NCBI GenBank assembly: GCA_032719365.1
Contig: CM064871.1
Span: 69,241,586 to 69,305,585, forward strand
Direction: 5' to 3'
Source: Prinsepia uniflora
Taxonomy: Eukaryota > Streptophyta > Magnoliopsida > Rosales > Rosaceae
DNA length: 64,000 bases
Shown: positions 1 through 9,375 of the stretch, one piece after another
How positions within the stretch are numbered: position 1 is the first letter of the stretch
Layout: each line of letters starts with the position of its first letter
Made by a program: the position numbers and the translations under genes
The notes under the pieces: model-generated
Databases searched by the model: none
Seen by the model: only the letters and a program-made list of their open reading frames with translations
Told to the model about the DNA's origin: nothing

Positions 1-271
1 TAATTTATAATTATGTCTATTGTAATACGTCATTAAAAAACCTAACATTAAAAAACCTAACAGTTCCATTTGATATATTAAAAAAAATTATTATTTTAGG
101 TTTTCACGTGCTATTTCCGAAAAGAAAAGCTGCACACGTGTTTGAAATTTACGTCAGTTTGCGACTTTGCGCCAAATCCCTAAAATCTCCGCTCCTCTCG
201 CAGTACTGCAAAAGCGCGCCTTTCTTCTCTTCTTGTTCATCTCTCTCGTGCCTTAAGTCTTAACCACAAAA
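1..271 (+). promoter_or_regulatory. Promoter-like region with G-boxes and an E2F-type site
   Basis: The sequence shows two CACGTG G-box cores (105-110 and 136-141), a TACGTCA element near 151 and TTTGCGCCAAA at 167-177, which matches the plant E2F/DP consensus. A pyrimidine-rich leader-like stretch (about 190-245) then precedes an ATG at 272 in good plant context (acaaaaATGG). Together this resembles the promoter and 5' leader of a growth- or cell-cycle-linked plant gene. The downstream reading frame is very short, so the promoter may be the leftover of a truncated gene. The function is inferred from motifs only. Confidence 0.4.
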
Positions 272-536
272 ATGGAAGCTTTGGAATTGAAATCTGCTTC
301 ATCAAGACATCAACCATCGGCTATATCGTTCGACTACCATCCCCTTACTACGTGAATTGGTTCGGTTGGGCCCCCACCTCGGTCGCGTCATCAGCTAAGG
401 TCAACTGATACAAGCCGAAATCAAATATGATAACACTGGAAGCCCAATGGAATTGGTTCCATCTTTGGGGGCTTCAGTTGAGGGGGTTAATTGGAAAGGT
501 GAAGGCTTTTCCCAAATAAATGATCTATCCAAGCTT
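272..536 (+). pseudogene. Unrecognised gene remnant (short 5' reading frame)
   Basis: An ATG at 272 opens a 27-codon frame that ends with TGA at 353-355. Immediately after it, a different frame stays open to about 535 apart from one internal TAA, and looks amino-acid-like in composition. I do not recognise either peptide. The promoter-like sequence upstream and the broken frame suggest the first exon of a gene that was truncated or frameshifted, but it could also be a non-coding transcript. No neighbour gives a hint of function. Confidence 0.25.
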
Positions 537-1059
537 TGATGACCCGACCCACAATGGCATTGTCGTCTCCTTGCTTCTTTTGACCATTTCAATCAATCCA
601 GTTGTATTTCTTTTTGAAAATCAAAGAAGGAGTCCAAGGATTTCGCCAAATATTCCTTCTTTTTCCTCTGTCAGGAAAGAAAGTGCAACCCTCTATTTAT
701 GAGAAATTTCTTTGGTAACCATTAATTTATTAGATTATTAGCTATTTTTAAAAATCAATATTCTGTGTTTCATGATCATGTTTGTCATGATATGGATTAA
801 AAAACCAATGTCATGGTTGGTGATAAAAAACCTGACAAATTAATAATATGGCAATTTCATTGGTGAAAGGCCAGGGGATATATCATCAAAGGTATTACAA
901 ATGGCATCTTAAGGTTTCGATGATTCACTGATAATAAGATTCTCCCTTTGGATTTTACTAACAGTCAGAAGCTAACTTCATGTAAAAAATTAAGGGCTAG
1001 AAAGCTTTAAAATATGGGCTGTTGGAAAGCCTGTAGTGTAAGAAAGAAAGCCAAAGAGA
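537..1059. other. Intergenic stretch upstream of the P450, with an upstream ATG
   Basis: This AT-rich interval has no recognisable gene. It should hold the promoter and 5' leader of the P450. An ATG at 1014 opens a 78-codon frame that runs out of frame past the P450 start to 1250. If transcription begins upstream of 1014, this would be an overlapping upstream ORF. No clear TATA box can be assigned by eye. Confidence 0.4.
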
Positions 1060-3010
1060 ATGACAATGCCCAAAATGAGTTCTTTGGGAAGCCTGGTAAT
1101 CATTTTTTTAAGCTTTCTGTGTCTGTTCCTTGTCTTATTTTTCATCAAGATCCTTCACAAACTATGGTGGACTCCAGCACGCATAGGAAAGCTGATGGCT
1201 TTACAGGGTGTCGGAGGCCCTGCTTACAAGCTTATCCATGGGAACACTGAAGAAATCTCCAATATGATCAAGGCAGCCTTGATGAGGCCTAAAAGTTTAT
1301 CTCACGACATACTTTCTTCAGTTCAACCTCACATTCACTCGTGGACCAAGATATATGGTAACAAAATAATGATCTTCATTAGTTAACCATTGTTTTGAAA
1401 TCTCACCTCTGAGATAAATTTTCGACATTTTTTTATCAACAGGGAAGACTTATCTTGAGTGGCACGGTTCTCAGGCTCAGTTGGTCATTACAGAACCTGA
1501 GTTATGCAAAGAGATACTCATCAACAAAGAAAGAGCTTTTACAAAAAGAGAGCCTCCAGAGTTTGTGAGGAAGCTTTTAGGAGATGGCCTTGTGACAACA
1601 GTCGAAGGTGAAAAATGGGTAAAATTGCGAAAGCTGGCCACCCATGCCTTCCATGGAGGGAGTTTAAAAGTAAGTTCATAGTTCTCACAGTACTTTCTCT
1701 CTTTATTTATTTATTTATTTTTGTGAAAAGACTGCCACCCGTGTCAGCTATGTCATGAATACTAATAGCATGGTGGAATTTGCTTATTAGAGTATGATTC
1801 CAGAAATGGTAGCTAGTACTGAGGCGATGCTAGAACGATGGAAAAGTTATGTAGGGAAGGAGATTGAGGTGTTTGAAGAATTTCGGTTGTTGACTTCTGA
1901 AGTAATCGCCAGAACAGCATTTGGCAGCAGCTACATAGAAGGAAAGAACATTTTTGAGAGGTTGATGAAGTTAGGCTTCCTATTACACAAAAATTCTCTC
2001 ACAATCAGGGTTCCTGGCATCAGGTAACTTCCTCTTAATAAATCTCGAACTGGGAAATCACATGGATTACGCCCTTTAATATCTTTCATTTTTCTCACCA
2101 TGTTGCAGTAAGTTTTTAAAAACCAGAGATGAGAAAGAGTCAGAAAAGCTTGAGAAAGGAGTTCGTGACTCCATACTAGAGATTGTTAAGATACGAGAAG
2201 AGAAGGCAATGGCCGGAGAAGAGGACGGCTTTGGGAGTGATTTTCTTGGATTACTTGTAAAGGCTCATCATGATGCCAATGAAAAACAGAGGATTTCAGT
2301 AGATGATCTAGTCGATGATTGCAAGACGTTTTACTTCGCAGGACAAGAAACCGTTAATTCTTTGCTTGCTTGGACTGTCTTTCTTCTTGCACACCATACA
2401 GATTGGCAAGAGGAAGCAAGAAAGGAGGTCCTTCAATCATTGGGCAAACAAACTCCAACTCATGATGGGGTTGCCAAACTGAAAACAGTAAGAAAGTTAA
2501 AAGTTTATAGTCATGATGGCTAGAACTATTTTCTCAGTTAAACTTGAATTCTTATTGTATTTATTTTTCATTTTCATGCAGATGACTATGATTATCAACG
2601 AATCTCTAAGGTTATATCCTCCTATTATTGGCCTTGTGAGGAAAGTTGAAAGGGAAGTTAGACTGGGAAATGTGATTGTTCCTGCTAATGTTGAAGTGGT
2701 TCCCTCATGTCTATCAATTCACCATGATCCCCAAATCTGGGGACCAGATGTGCACTTATTCAAACCAGAGAGATTCTTGGAAGGGGTTGCGAAAGCAACC
2801 AACAACCATGTAGGCGCATTCTTACCCTTTGGAATGGGACCTCGTACTTGTGTGGGCTTGAACTTTGCAACCACTGAAGCCAAGTTTGCTCTGTCAATGA
2901 TTCTTCAACGTTACACTTTCACCCTTTCCCCTGGTTATGTCCACTTGCCGTTTCGTTTTCTCACTCTTCGTCCACAACATGGAATCCAGATATTGCTACA
3001 GCCTATTTGA
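1060..3010 (+). CDS. CYP749A: Cytochrome P450, CYP749A-like (CYP72 clan), complete five-exon gene
   Basis: Exons read as 1060-1357, 1443-1669, 1791-2023, 2109-2487 and 2582-3010, all with GT/AG introns and consistent phase, giving 521 residues, the normal length for a plant microsomal P450. A hydrophobic N-terminal anchor (about residues 9-30, LVIIFLSFLCLFLVLFF) implies insertion in the ER membrane with the catalytic domain facing the cytosol. Diagnostic motifs are all present: I-helix AGQET in exon 4, ExxR as ESLR at the start of exon 5, PERF as PERFLEG, and the haem loop FGMGPRTCVG with its cysteine ligand. Overall the sequence resembles the CYP749A group of the CYP72 clan, from family memory and not a search. 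P450s of this type are NADPH-reductase-dependent monooxygenases; the substrate is unknown. Alternative start codons lie at 1066 and 1075; the last (MSSLGS) matches my memory of relatives better and would give 516 residues. No frameshift or lost key residue is seen. Confidence 0.9.
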
Positions 3011-3544
3011 ACTGTGGAGGCCAGAATCGCCAGTATTTCTTGCACTTGGTGTATCGTGCACCTTGGCATTAATGGCTTTGAATATGCTAGCTTCTAAATA
3101 GTGCAACTGATACACTGATTGTCAAGAAATCTTTTCAAATTGAATAAGAAAATCTGATAGGAATTTGTGACACACATGGATTCTTTCTTTCCTAGCAAGG
3201 TAAAAAAAGTTACTTTTGGCATGATGAGATTAAAGATGTTGTCACTTAGTAACATCAGAACGCTATATTGTTGAAGGCGGGTGAAATGTTTTTGTGTCTG
3301 TGTCTGGTATTTAATTTGATCTGAAAAAAAAAAAACATTTTCAGTTTCAATGCATCATCCATGCATAGTCGAACTCATCTAAACAATGAGACAGAAAACA
3401 TAAACACGATATGTAAATAGTAAATAATTCCAAATTCAAGATAAGGGTAATTCCATTAGGATAGATTAGAAAAGCAAGACGACTATAGTTTATTCATTCA
3501 TAAATTATCCCACAATGCAGCTGTGAGTATTAGTAGTTCTTTAG
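3011..3544. other. P450 3' untranslated and intergenic region
   Basis: Nothing coding is seen. The interval between the P450 stop and the convergent small reading frame contains likely 3' UTR sequence (AATAAG at about 3142, A-run near 3326-3336). It is conserved almost unchanged in blocks B and C (20680-21210 and 38530-39063), differing mainly in the length of the A-run, so it was copied with the P450 exons. Confidence 0.6.
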
Positions 3545-3766
3545 TTACTTGCGCAAGTCTTGGAAATAGGTGGCGGGGTTACTCTCGAAGCTGTCCCTGG
3601 AGATTGTGTAATCTCTTTCCGGAGCTTTCATGCTTCCTCCTCCTCCACCTCCTCCTCCTCCTTTAGCTCCACCTTTTCTTCTGTTAGCTCCACCTCCGGT
3701 TGCTGCATTGGAAGACTTGCCCCCTGCTTGGCTATTGCTACCATTAGAGCCTTTGCTGCCTCCCAT
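3545..3766 (-). CDS. Small glycine-rich protein, block A
   Basis: The frame starting at the ATG 3766-3764 encodes 73 residues: a Gly/Ser/Asn-rich N-terminal half, a basic patch (NRRKGG), a run of nine glycines, then a non-repetitive C-terminal tail with ERDYTISRDSFESNP and a final YFQDLRK. The tail looks like a conserved domain rather than chance translation, and the frame is kept open in all three blocks. A further in-frame ATG at 3838 lies inside the neighbouring fold-back element, so I prefer 3766. I do not recognise a function; it resembles short plant glycine-rich proteins of unknown role. It converges on the P450. A fold-back element begins 12 bp upstream of its ATG, so its original promoter may be lost. 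It could be a retained pseudogene. Confidence 0.6.
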   Translation of the reverse strand: MGGSKGSNGSNSQAGGKSSNAATGGGANRRKGGAKGGGGGGGGGSMKAPERDYTISRDSFESNPATYFQDLRK

Positions 3767-3777
3767 TTTTGTAAGGG

Positions 3778-3954
3778 TAATGTTATTTGGACTCTCTAAA
3801 TTGACCACATTTAGTGACCATGTTGATGTGGCAATCAATGAATGGTCTAATATAAATATAGAATAATTTTATTTATTAAAATAATATCATTCATTGATTG
3901 CCACATCAACATGGTCACTAAATGTTGTCAATTTAGAAGGTCCAAATAACATTA
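3778..3954. mobile_element. Fold-back MITE-like element, block A
   Basis: A 177-bp inverted repeat: the left arm (taatgttatttggac, then tgaccacatttagtgaccatgttgatgtggcaatcaatgaatg) is repeated as reverse complement on the right (cattcattgattgccacatcaac and on to gtccaaataacatta), leaving an AT-rich loop of about 45 bp. Arms are about 65 bp with a few mismatches. Long terminal inverted repeats with no coding capacity are typical of non-autonomous DNA transposons. The ends TA...TA could include a TA target duplication, but the superfamily is not clear. It lies in the expected 5' UTR of the small glycine-rich gene. Confidence 0.75.
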
Positions 3955-4008
3955 TTCTTTATTATTTTGACGGTTTCTTCATTGAAGTTGCAACCTTTGA
4001 AGGAATGA

Positions 4009-5486
4009 TATGAATATTTTAATGCATTGGACAATGGTGGTGCCTCTCATTCTAATTGCTATTCAATACGGTATTCAAGTGTAACCATTTCCCAACAGCA
4101 TAACATAATACAAGGGCCTTTTTTCTCCTCAAAGAATAAATGCTCCGATAATTCAACCTGCAAAAAAATCACAGAAATTACTGCTTAATTCCTATTTTAA
4201 AAACTGTAAAACTAAAGCTTAAGTTGGAGACCAACCAAATGGAACCAAGCAAAACAAGTTGAGAAATCCCATATTGATTGACAAACTTAGAAATATTGGT
4301 AAAAAAATGTTGTGATAAAATTTTAAAAGAAAATTGGAAAATAGGTTGTTATACTCCTAGAAAATCTTTTAAAAAGAAAAGATTTGGGTGGAAATCTATA
4401 AAAAATCAAAAATAAAAAAAACAATCAAAATTATCTAAAAATAAAAGATATGTGAAAAAGAAGAAATTTAAGAAAAATACTTCTAAAAATCCTAAAGGAA
4501 ATGCAGATGTTTTACATGTAATGAAAAATGTCATATAGCACCTCAATGCCAAAAAAGGGGAAAAGGATGATTTAAACTATTAAAAAATAAGAATTAGAAA
4601 TTCTATACGGAGAAGAAATCTCTGATATAGAAGAAATTATGTATGAAGTTTCATCTGAAGAAGAAAGTTAAGATGAAGATGAACACGTTTTTATATGAAT
4701 GTGTTACAAAATTTTGTAGAACAACACAGTTCAGAAGACGAAAATTAAAATGTAACTTTTAGAAATGTAATAGAAGAAATTGTAGCTTTTCTGAAGACCA
4801 ACTTGAAAACTTAAAAAAAAAAACTAAGAATTTAATTAAAAAAGAGGATATTTATAAATTGTCAAAGTTTCAAATGTTTTCTGCTAAAGTATTTGAACAA
4901 TTTAACGGTAACACCATTGCTAAATATGCTGAAGAACGTACAACATAAATTCCTCTGTTTAGTAAAGAAAAAAATTAGAAGATGGAAGAAAAAATATCTT
5001 AAAATAAAATATGTTCATATTGGATTAATCCAAATCCAAATAACAACTTTGTTTAGATAAGTATTGGATACACCAATACTTGCTGTAGTATTCGATACTA
5101 AACTAAGTAATCCACTTCAGGCTATTATTGAAGGAATACAATCCAATTTGGTAAATGAAGTTGTTTGGTTTAGTGTTAAGCCAAATTGTTTCATTTCCAT
5201 TACAGATGATAATATAGAAAATTCATTCAAAATTAAGATTCAACTTAAAAACTTAAGTATGCATCATTAATCTCAGGATTTGTCAATTCAGTGGACAACA
5301 GTCCATGAATTAATAAAATTTCCAAAAACTTCAATATAAATAAATAAAAATCTTATAGAAGTTTTTGAACTAAAACCTTATGAAGCTTAAATCCAGCCAA
5401 GGTTAATCAATTGGAGAGTTTTAGAAATGCATAAACCATGGTTATTTACAAATTTAGTAGGAGAAACTAGTAACAAAACCTAATTT
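4009..5486 (+). pseudogene. Endogenous caulimovirid fragment: coat protein tail and movement protein, block A
   Basis: Conceptual translation in shifting frames gives a Lys-rich segment (about 4256-4500), a damaged zinc-knuckle region near 4500-4545, an acidic stretch, then from about 4985 to 5470 a region resembling the 30K-type movement protein of caulimovirids (for example ISITDDNIENS around 5198-5230). Coat-protein zinc knuckle followed by movement protein in one unit is the order of cavemovirus/solendovirus ORF1, unlike CaMV where movement protein comes first. Several stop codons and single-base frameshifts, including one that destroys the zinc knuckle here, make it non-functional. Polymerase and aspartic protease are absent. 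Family placement is inference from motif order; the right end is cut by a gypsy LTR at 5487. Confidence 0.65.
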
Positions 5487-5959
5487 TGACAAGACCCATC
5501 CCTATCCCCCTGGGACCACCCAGGGATATGCCCTGCTCCCGTTTGACAATAACTTCAAAATACCGAAATTACCCTTAACGGGCTTAATGTTTTTCGAATT
5601 GAAATAAATGAAGTCAAACATACAAGTTTTAGAGTTCAACACTGTCAGACCAGGGATAGTACAAATACAAAATACGAACACAAATGTCAGGTTACAAAAC
5701 GGTGCTCAACCTACCCAACAGGGTGTACAGGTACGCAACAACGAAATCTATGCCTCGGATTCTAGGTCCTCCTCCTCTACCTCGTTTGCATGGCCCGGAG
5801 GGGTCAATAAAACAATAAAGAGTTTGTGGGCCGAAAATAAACAATGTTTCCAAAACCAGTTTAATAATATAATAATCATTAGGTTTTGCCCCTCCGTTTT
5901 CAAACTTACATGCATTGAGTCAAAACATAGATAATCGTACTAGTATCCCCGATACCTAA
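5487..5959 (-). mobile_element. Truncated gypsy LTR fragment (type 1), block A
   Basis: The fragment begins with TGACAAGACCCATCCC, which is the LTR terminus seen in reverse (LTRs here end GGGTCCTGACA on their own strand). It resembles the first few hundred bases of the solo LTR at 12742, including the CCCTCCGTTTT...CATGCAT stretch. It stops where a second LTR begins. No coding content; short frames here are chance. The same fragment occurs at 23157-23629 and 41008-41480. Confidence 0.6.
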
Positions 5960-8008
5960 TGTCAGAACTCGTCCCAATCCCCCCGGGATTAACGAGGGAC
6001 ACTTCTGATCCCATCTGACAAGAGGTGACAGACTAGGGAAAATTTGAACCTTTAGCCCGACTGGCTTCCAGAGTACGCCAAGATCCGGAGGAGGTATGTG
6101 ATGTCTCGGTCTCTGCTACAGTCCGCACCGTATTCAACCTGAATGGCATTGAAAACAGAAGACTGTGAGTGGACGAAAAGTATTAAGTTCATAAAACACA
6201 TTTCATAAAAGACCTTTATGCCCTTCACTAAAAAGAATACATGCACAGTAAAACCATTTATCAAACCACATATGTTTCAATAACCAAATCCATAAGGTCC
6301 CCTGCTGCAAACCAATTACAGAAATTCATAACATAGTAAACATATGTGGGAACTCAGCCCAAATCTATTTATCATTCATAAAACACAATTTCGCAAATCC
6401 AAGAAATCATTTTTATCATAATTATCATATAACTAATCCTGTCACGGTATCTAGAGCTACGCGAGTGCTACTCGGGGTCTCAAAGCCCAAGTCTCCCCAA
6501 GGTCCACCCAGGTCAATGTCCGTAGATCAATGACCCTCCCTAGGGGTTATAATCCATAGCCTTTCCGAGAGTAAGGAACCCAACGGGGGCGACTCCACTC
6601 AGTTAGTGCTCCGTGACTACTCCGGAGTCCACCCAGGCCAATGACCCCTTCCCAGAGGAGACAATCCATATATAAAGGATGGTATACGAAAAACCTTTTG
6701 AAAACATTCTCAAAACCTTTCAAAGGTTCAAGCCGGTCCCCATAAACCGTTATGAACCATAAATCCATTTATGGGTCCTCGACCCAAAATCACAATCGTA
6801 AACCATAACTGGGCCCTAAGCACGATTTTGTAAACCAAATGGGCCACGTGCCCGATACGTAAGTCAATTGGGCCTCGAGCCTGATACGCAAACGAATTGG
6901 GCCTCCAGCCCGATACGTAAACCCACTGGGCCTTCGGCCTGATGCCTTGTTAAATCAAATGGACTTCAGATCCGAGAGTTCGTAAATCAAATTGGTCTTG
7001 TGCCCGATCCATATTCCCAAGTTCGAAATCGATTCAAGAACCAATTGGGCCTCTGGCCCAAAAACGTAACTAAATGGACATCGAGTCTGAGGGTTTCCAA
7101 AACAAATGGGTCTCGAACCCGAGTTTACCTTTTCAAATCCAAAACCATTTCATGAAATCATTTCCAAAACTATAAGCACGGATAATCAGTGCAAAACCGT
7201 AAACCTCGATTTACGTGTACGTGCAAGCACGTAAATCGCCTTGAAATGCTTGAAACCATGTAAATCACAATCATCCAAATCATCATCATAGAATCATATC
7301 TATAAACCATATAAAACATTTATGCATGCATCACAGTTTAGAAATCAAGGTCCACTCACAGACCGTCTTAAGCTGCCGCCTTGATTTGCGTGATGTAAGC
7401 CTCACCGGGCTAATCCTCGTCACCGAGACTCCCAAACCTATCCAAATCAATCTAGAGGGTTACTAACTACCTTATTAACCTCTCATTGAAGTCCCGTAAT
7501 TTTCTCGAATTTTTAAGTACTTTTAAACTCGATCCTAAACCTTCGGATGTCCAGAACAATATTTAGACGGTGTCCGATCGACACAAAACCAGTCCCAAAA
7601 TGTTCGTTACATCGAATACATTAATTCACATGTTGAAGTCAACCCCAACAGACTCCCCATGTGCCATCACGCGCTACCCAAAAGGGTTGCGCGTGAAAAG
7701 CCACGCGCCAAACAATGTCATCCCTAACCTTGGTAGCTCGGCTGGTTCAGACCAGTCCAGACCGGTCCGGTCCAACCGAACCGACTGTCACGGTTCATGA
7801 CTATTCTCCCCCAATTTTGATCCTTTTCAACCCATTTTCATCCCTAAAGGTTCCTCTAATCATTACCTATTTATTTATGCATTCAAATCCATGGAAAACA
7901 TACAAAATAATACCTCCTCGATCTGCCAAAACTCCTTCATTTTTCCACCGCCGTGTTCAGCCTTCTCCGGCCACCCCCAGCCTTAGCTCAGGTCCCAAGT
8001 CGACTCCT
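5960..8008 (-). mobile_element. Truncated gypsy LTR (type 2) with inverted-repeat ladder, block A
   Basis: It starts TGTCAGAACTCGTCCCAATCCCC and matches the LTR at 41481-44505 until it breaks off after CGACTCCT at 8008, about one third short. Bases 6770-7130 hold a ladder of short inverted repeats such as GGGTCCTCGACCC (6773-6785) and GGGCCTCTGGCCC, spaced about 30 bp apart. The element is in minus orientation. The break joins directly to a second copy of the caulimovirid fragment. Confidence 0.7.
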
Positions 8009-8636
8009 ATGAATATTTTAATGCATTGGATAAGGGCGGTGCCTCTCATTCTCAATGCTATTCAATACGGTATTCAAGTGTAACCATTCCCAACAGCATA
8101 ACATAATACAAGGGCCTTTTTCTCCTCAAAGAATAAATGCTCCGATAATTCAACCTGCAAAAAAATCACAGAAATTACTGCTTAATTCCTATTTTAAAAA
8201 CTGTAAAACTAAAGCTTAAGTTGGGGACCAACCAAATGGAACCAAACAAAACAAGTTGAGAAATCCCATATTGATTGACAAACTTAGAAATATTGGTAAA
8301 AAATGTTGTGAAAAATTTTTAAAAGAAAATTGGAAAATAGGTTGTTATACTCCTAGAAAATCTTTTAAAAAGAAAAGATTTGGGTGGAAATCTATAAAAA
8401 AAATCAAAAATAAAAAAAAAACAATCAAAATTATTTAAAAATAAAAGATATGTGAAAAAGAAGAAATTTAAGAAAAATACTTCTAAAAATCCTAAAAGGA
8501 AATGCAGATGTTGTACCTGTAATGAAAAAGGTCATGTAGCACCTCAATGCCCAAAAAAGGGGAAAAGGGGGAAAAAGATGATTAAAACTCTTGAAAAATA
8601 AGAATTAGAAATTCTATACGGAGAAGAAATCTCTGA
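8009..8636 (+). pseudogene. Second caulimovirid fragment with intact zinc knuckle, block A
   Basis: This piece begins at the same base (tatgaatattttaatgcattgg) as the fragment at 4009 and runs colinearly to 8636, where it is cut at ATCTCTGA by copia leader repeats. Unlike the first copy it retains a complete caulimovirid-type zinc knuckle at 8503-8550, CRCCTCNEKGHVAPQC, matching C-x-C-x2-C-x4-H-x4-C. A Lys/Arg-rich stretch precedes it, as expected for nucleic-acid binding by the coat protein. A frameshift/stop near 8436 separates the basic region from the knuckle. It is a relic with no movement protein or polymerase. Confidence 0.7.
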
Positions 8637-8993
8637 ACATATCAATGATCATTAATTCACGTGATTACAAACATGAAACGAAAATCATGAAAATTATGTC
8701 AAATAATTCAATTGAACATATCAATGATCATTAATTCATGTGATTACAAACATGAAACGAAAAATCATGAAGATTATGTCAAAGAATTTAATTGAACATA
8801 TCAATGATCATTAATTCATGTGATTACAAACATGAAACGAAAAATCATGAAGATTATGTCAAATAATTCAATTGAACATATCAATGATCATTAATTCATG
8901 TGATTACAAACATGAAACGAAAATCATGAAGATTGTGTCAAATAATTCAATTGAACATATCAATTATCATTAATTCATGTGATTACAAACATG
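8637..8993. repeat. 80-bp tandem repeat array (about 4.5 units), block A
   Basis: Units of about 80 bp (gaacatatcaatgatcatta, attcatgtgattacaaacat, then gaaacgaaaaatcatgaaga and ttatgtcaaataattcaatt) repeat with one or two changes each. The unit contains TCATGT...ACATGA and ATGATCAT inverted motifs. The same array precedes every copia 5' LTR in this window, so it belongs to the untranslated leader of the copia element read on the minus strand. Bases 8994-9177 continue the leader. Confidence 0.8.
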
Positions 8994-9177
8994 ATAATTA
9001 TTGATTCCAATCAAATTTCGATTTAAAAAACCTACTTGATTGGATTTATCCTTCTCTTGAGCAATCACCGATTTGCACACGATCGTGTTGATTGGATTTA
9101 TCATTCTCTCGTCGTGTTGATTGGATTTATCATTCTCTTGAGCAATCACCGATTTGGAGGCGATCGTGCTAATAACG
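8994..9177 (-). repeat. Copia leader with short tandem repeats
   Basis: The motif gattggatttatcattctcttgagcaatcaccgatttggaggcgatcgtg occurs two to three times, in part truncated. It abuts the LTR at 9178 on the side where a primer site would lie if that LTR were a 5' LTR (minus-strand reading cgttattagcacgatcg). No TGGTATCAGAGC primer site is present. Its place left of a 3' LTR implies a head-to-tail arrangement of two copia elements sharing this LTR. Confidence 0.55.
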
Positions 9178-9375
9178 TGTTGTGAAGAATTTAGGAGGGA
9201 GTGAATTAGAGAAGGATGTAGAGGAAGAAAATGTTCTTCTTGAATAATGAGAGTGTCCTATACAAGACTAATTAACCCACTTATATATGGTTAGGGTTAA
9301 TATAAGTACAATTACCTATCTACCCATTGTACCCATTTACATAAATAGACATATCACTTAATACAATTTATAACA
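9178..9375 (-). repeat. Copia 3' LTR, block A
   Basis: 198 bp starting TGTTGTGAAGAATTTAGG and ending ...TTTATAACA on the plus strand; on the element's own strand TGTTATAAATTG...CTTCACAACA. It is followed at 9376 by CTCCCCCTTGG, the reverse of the polypurine tract. It nearly matches the LTRs at 19531, 26848 and 37381. Confidence 0.85.

Noticed and set aside
3630..3866. Plus-strand proline-run open frame (and copies at 21296 and 39149)
   Set aside because: It is the antisense of the poly-glycine frame; the proline run is a shadow of the glycine codons and has no conserved features.
8637..8993. Regular repeats resembling a CRISPR array
   Set aside because: Units are contiguous 80-bp tandem repeats without unique spacers, in a plant genome with spliced genes and LTR elements.
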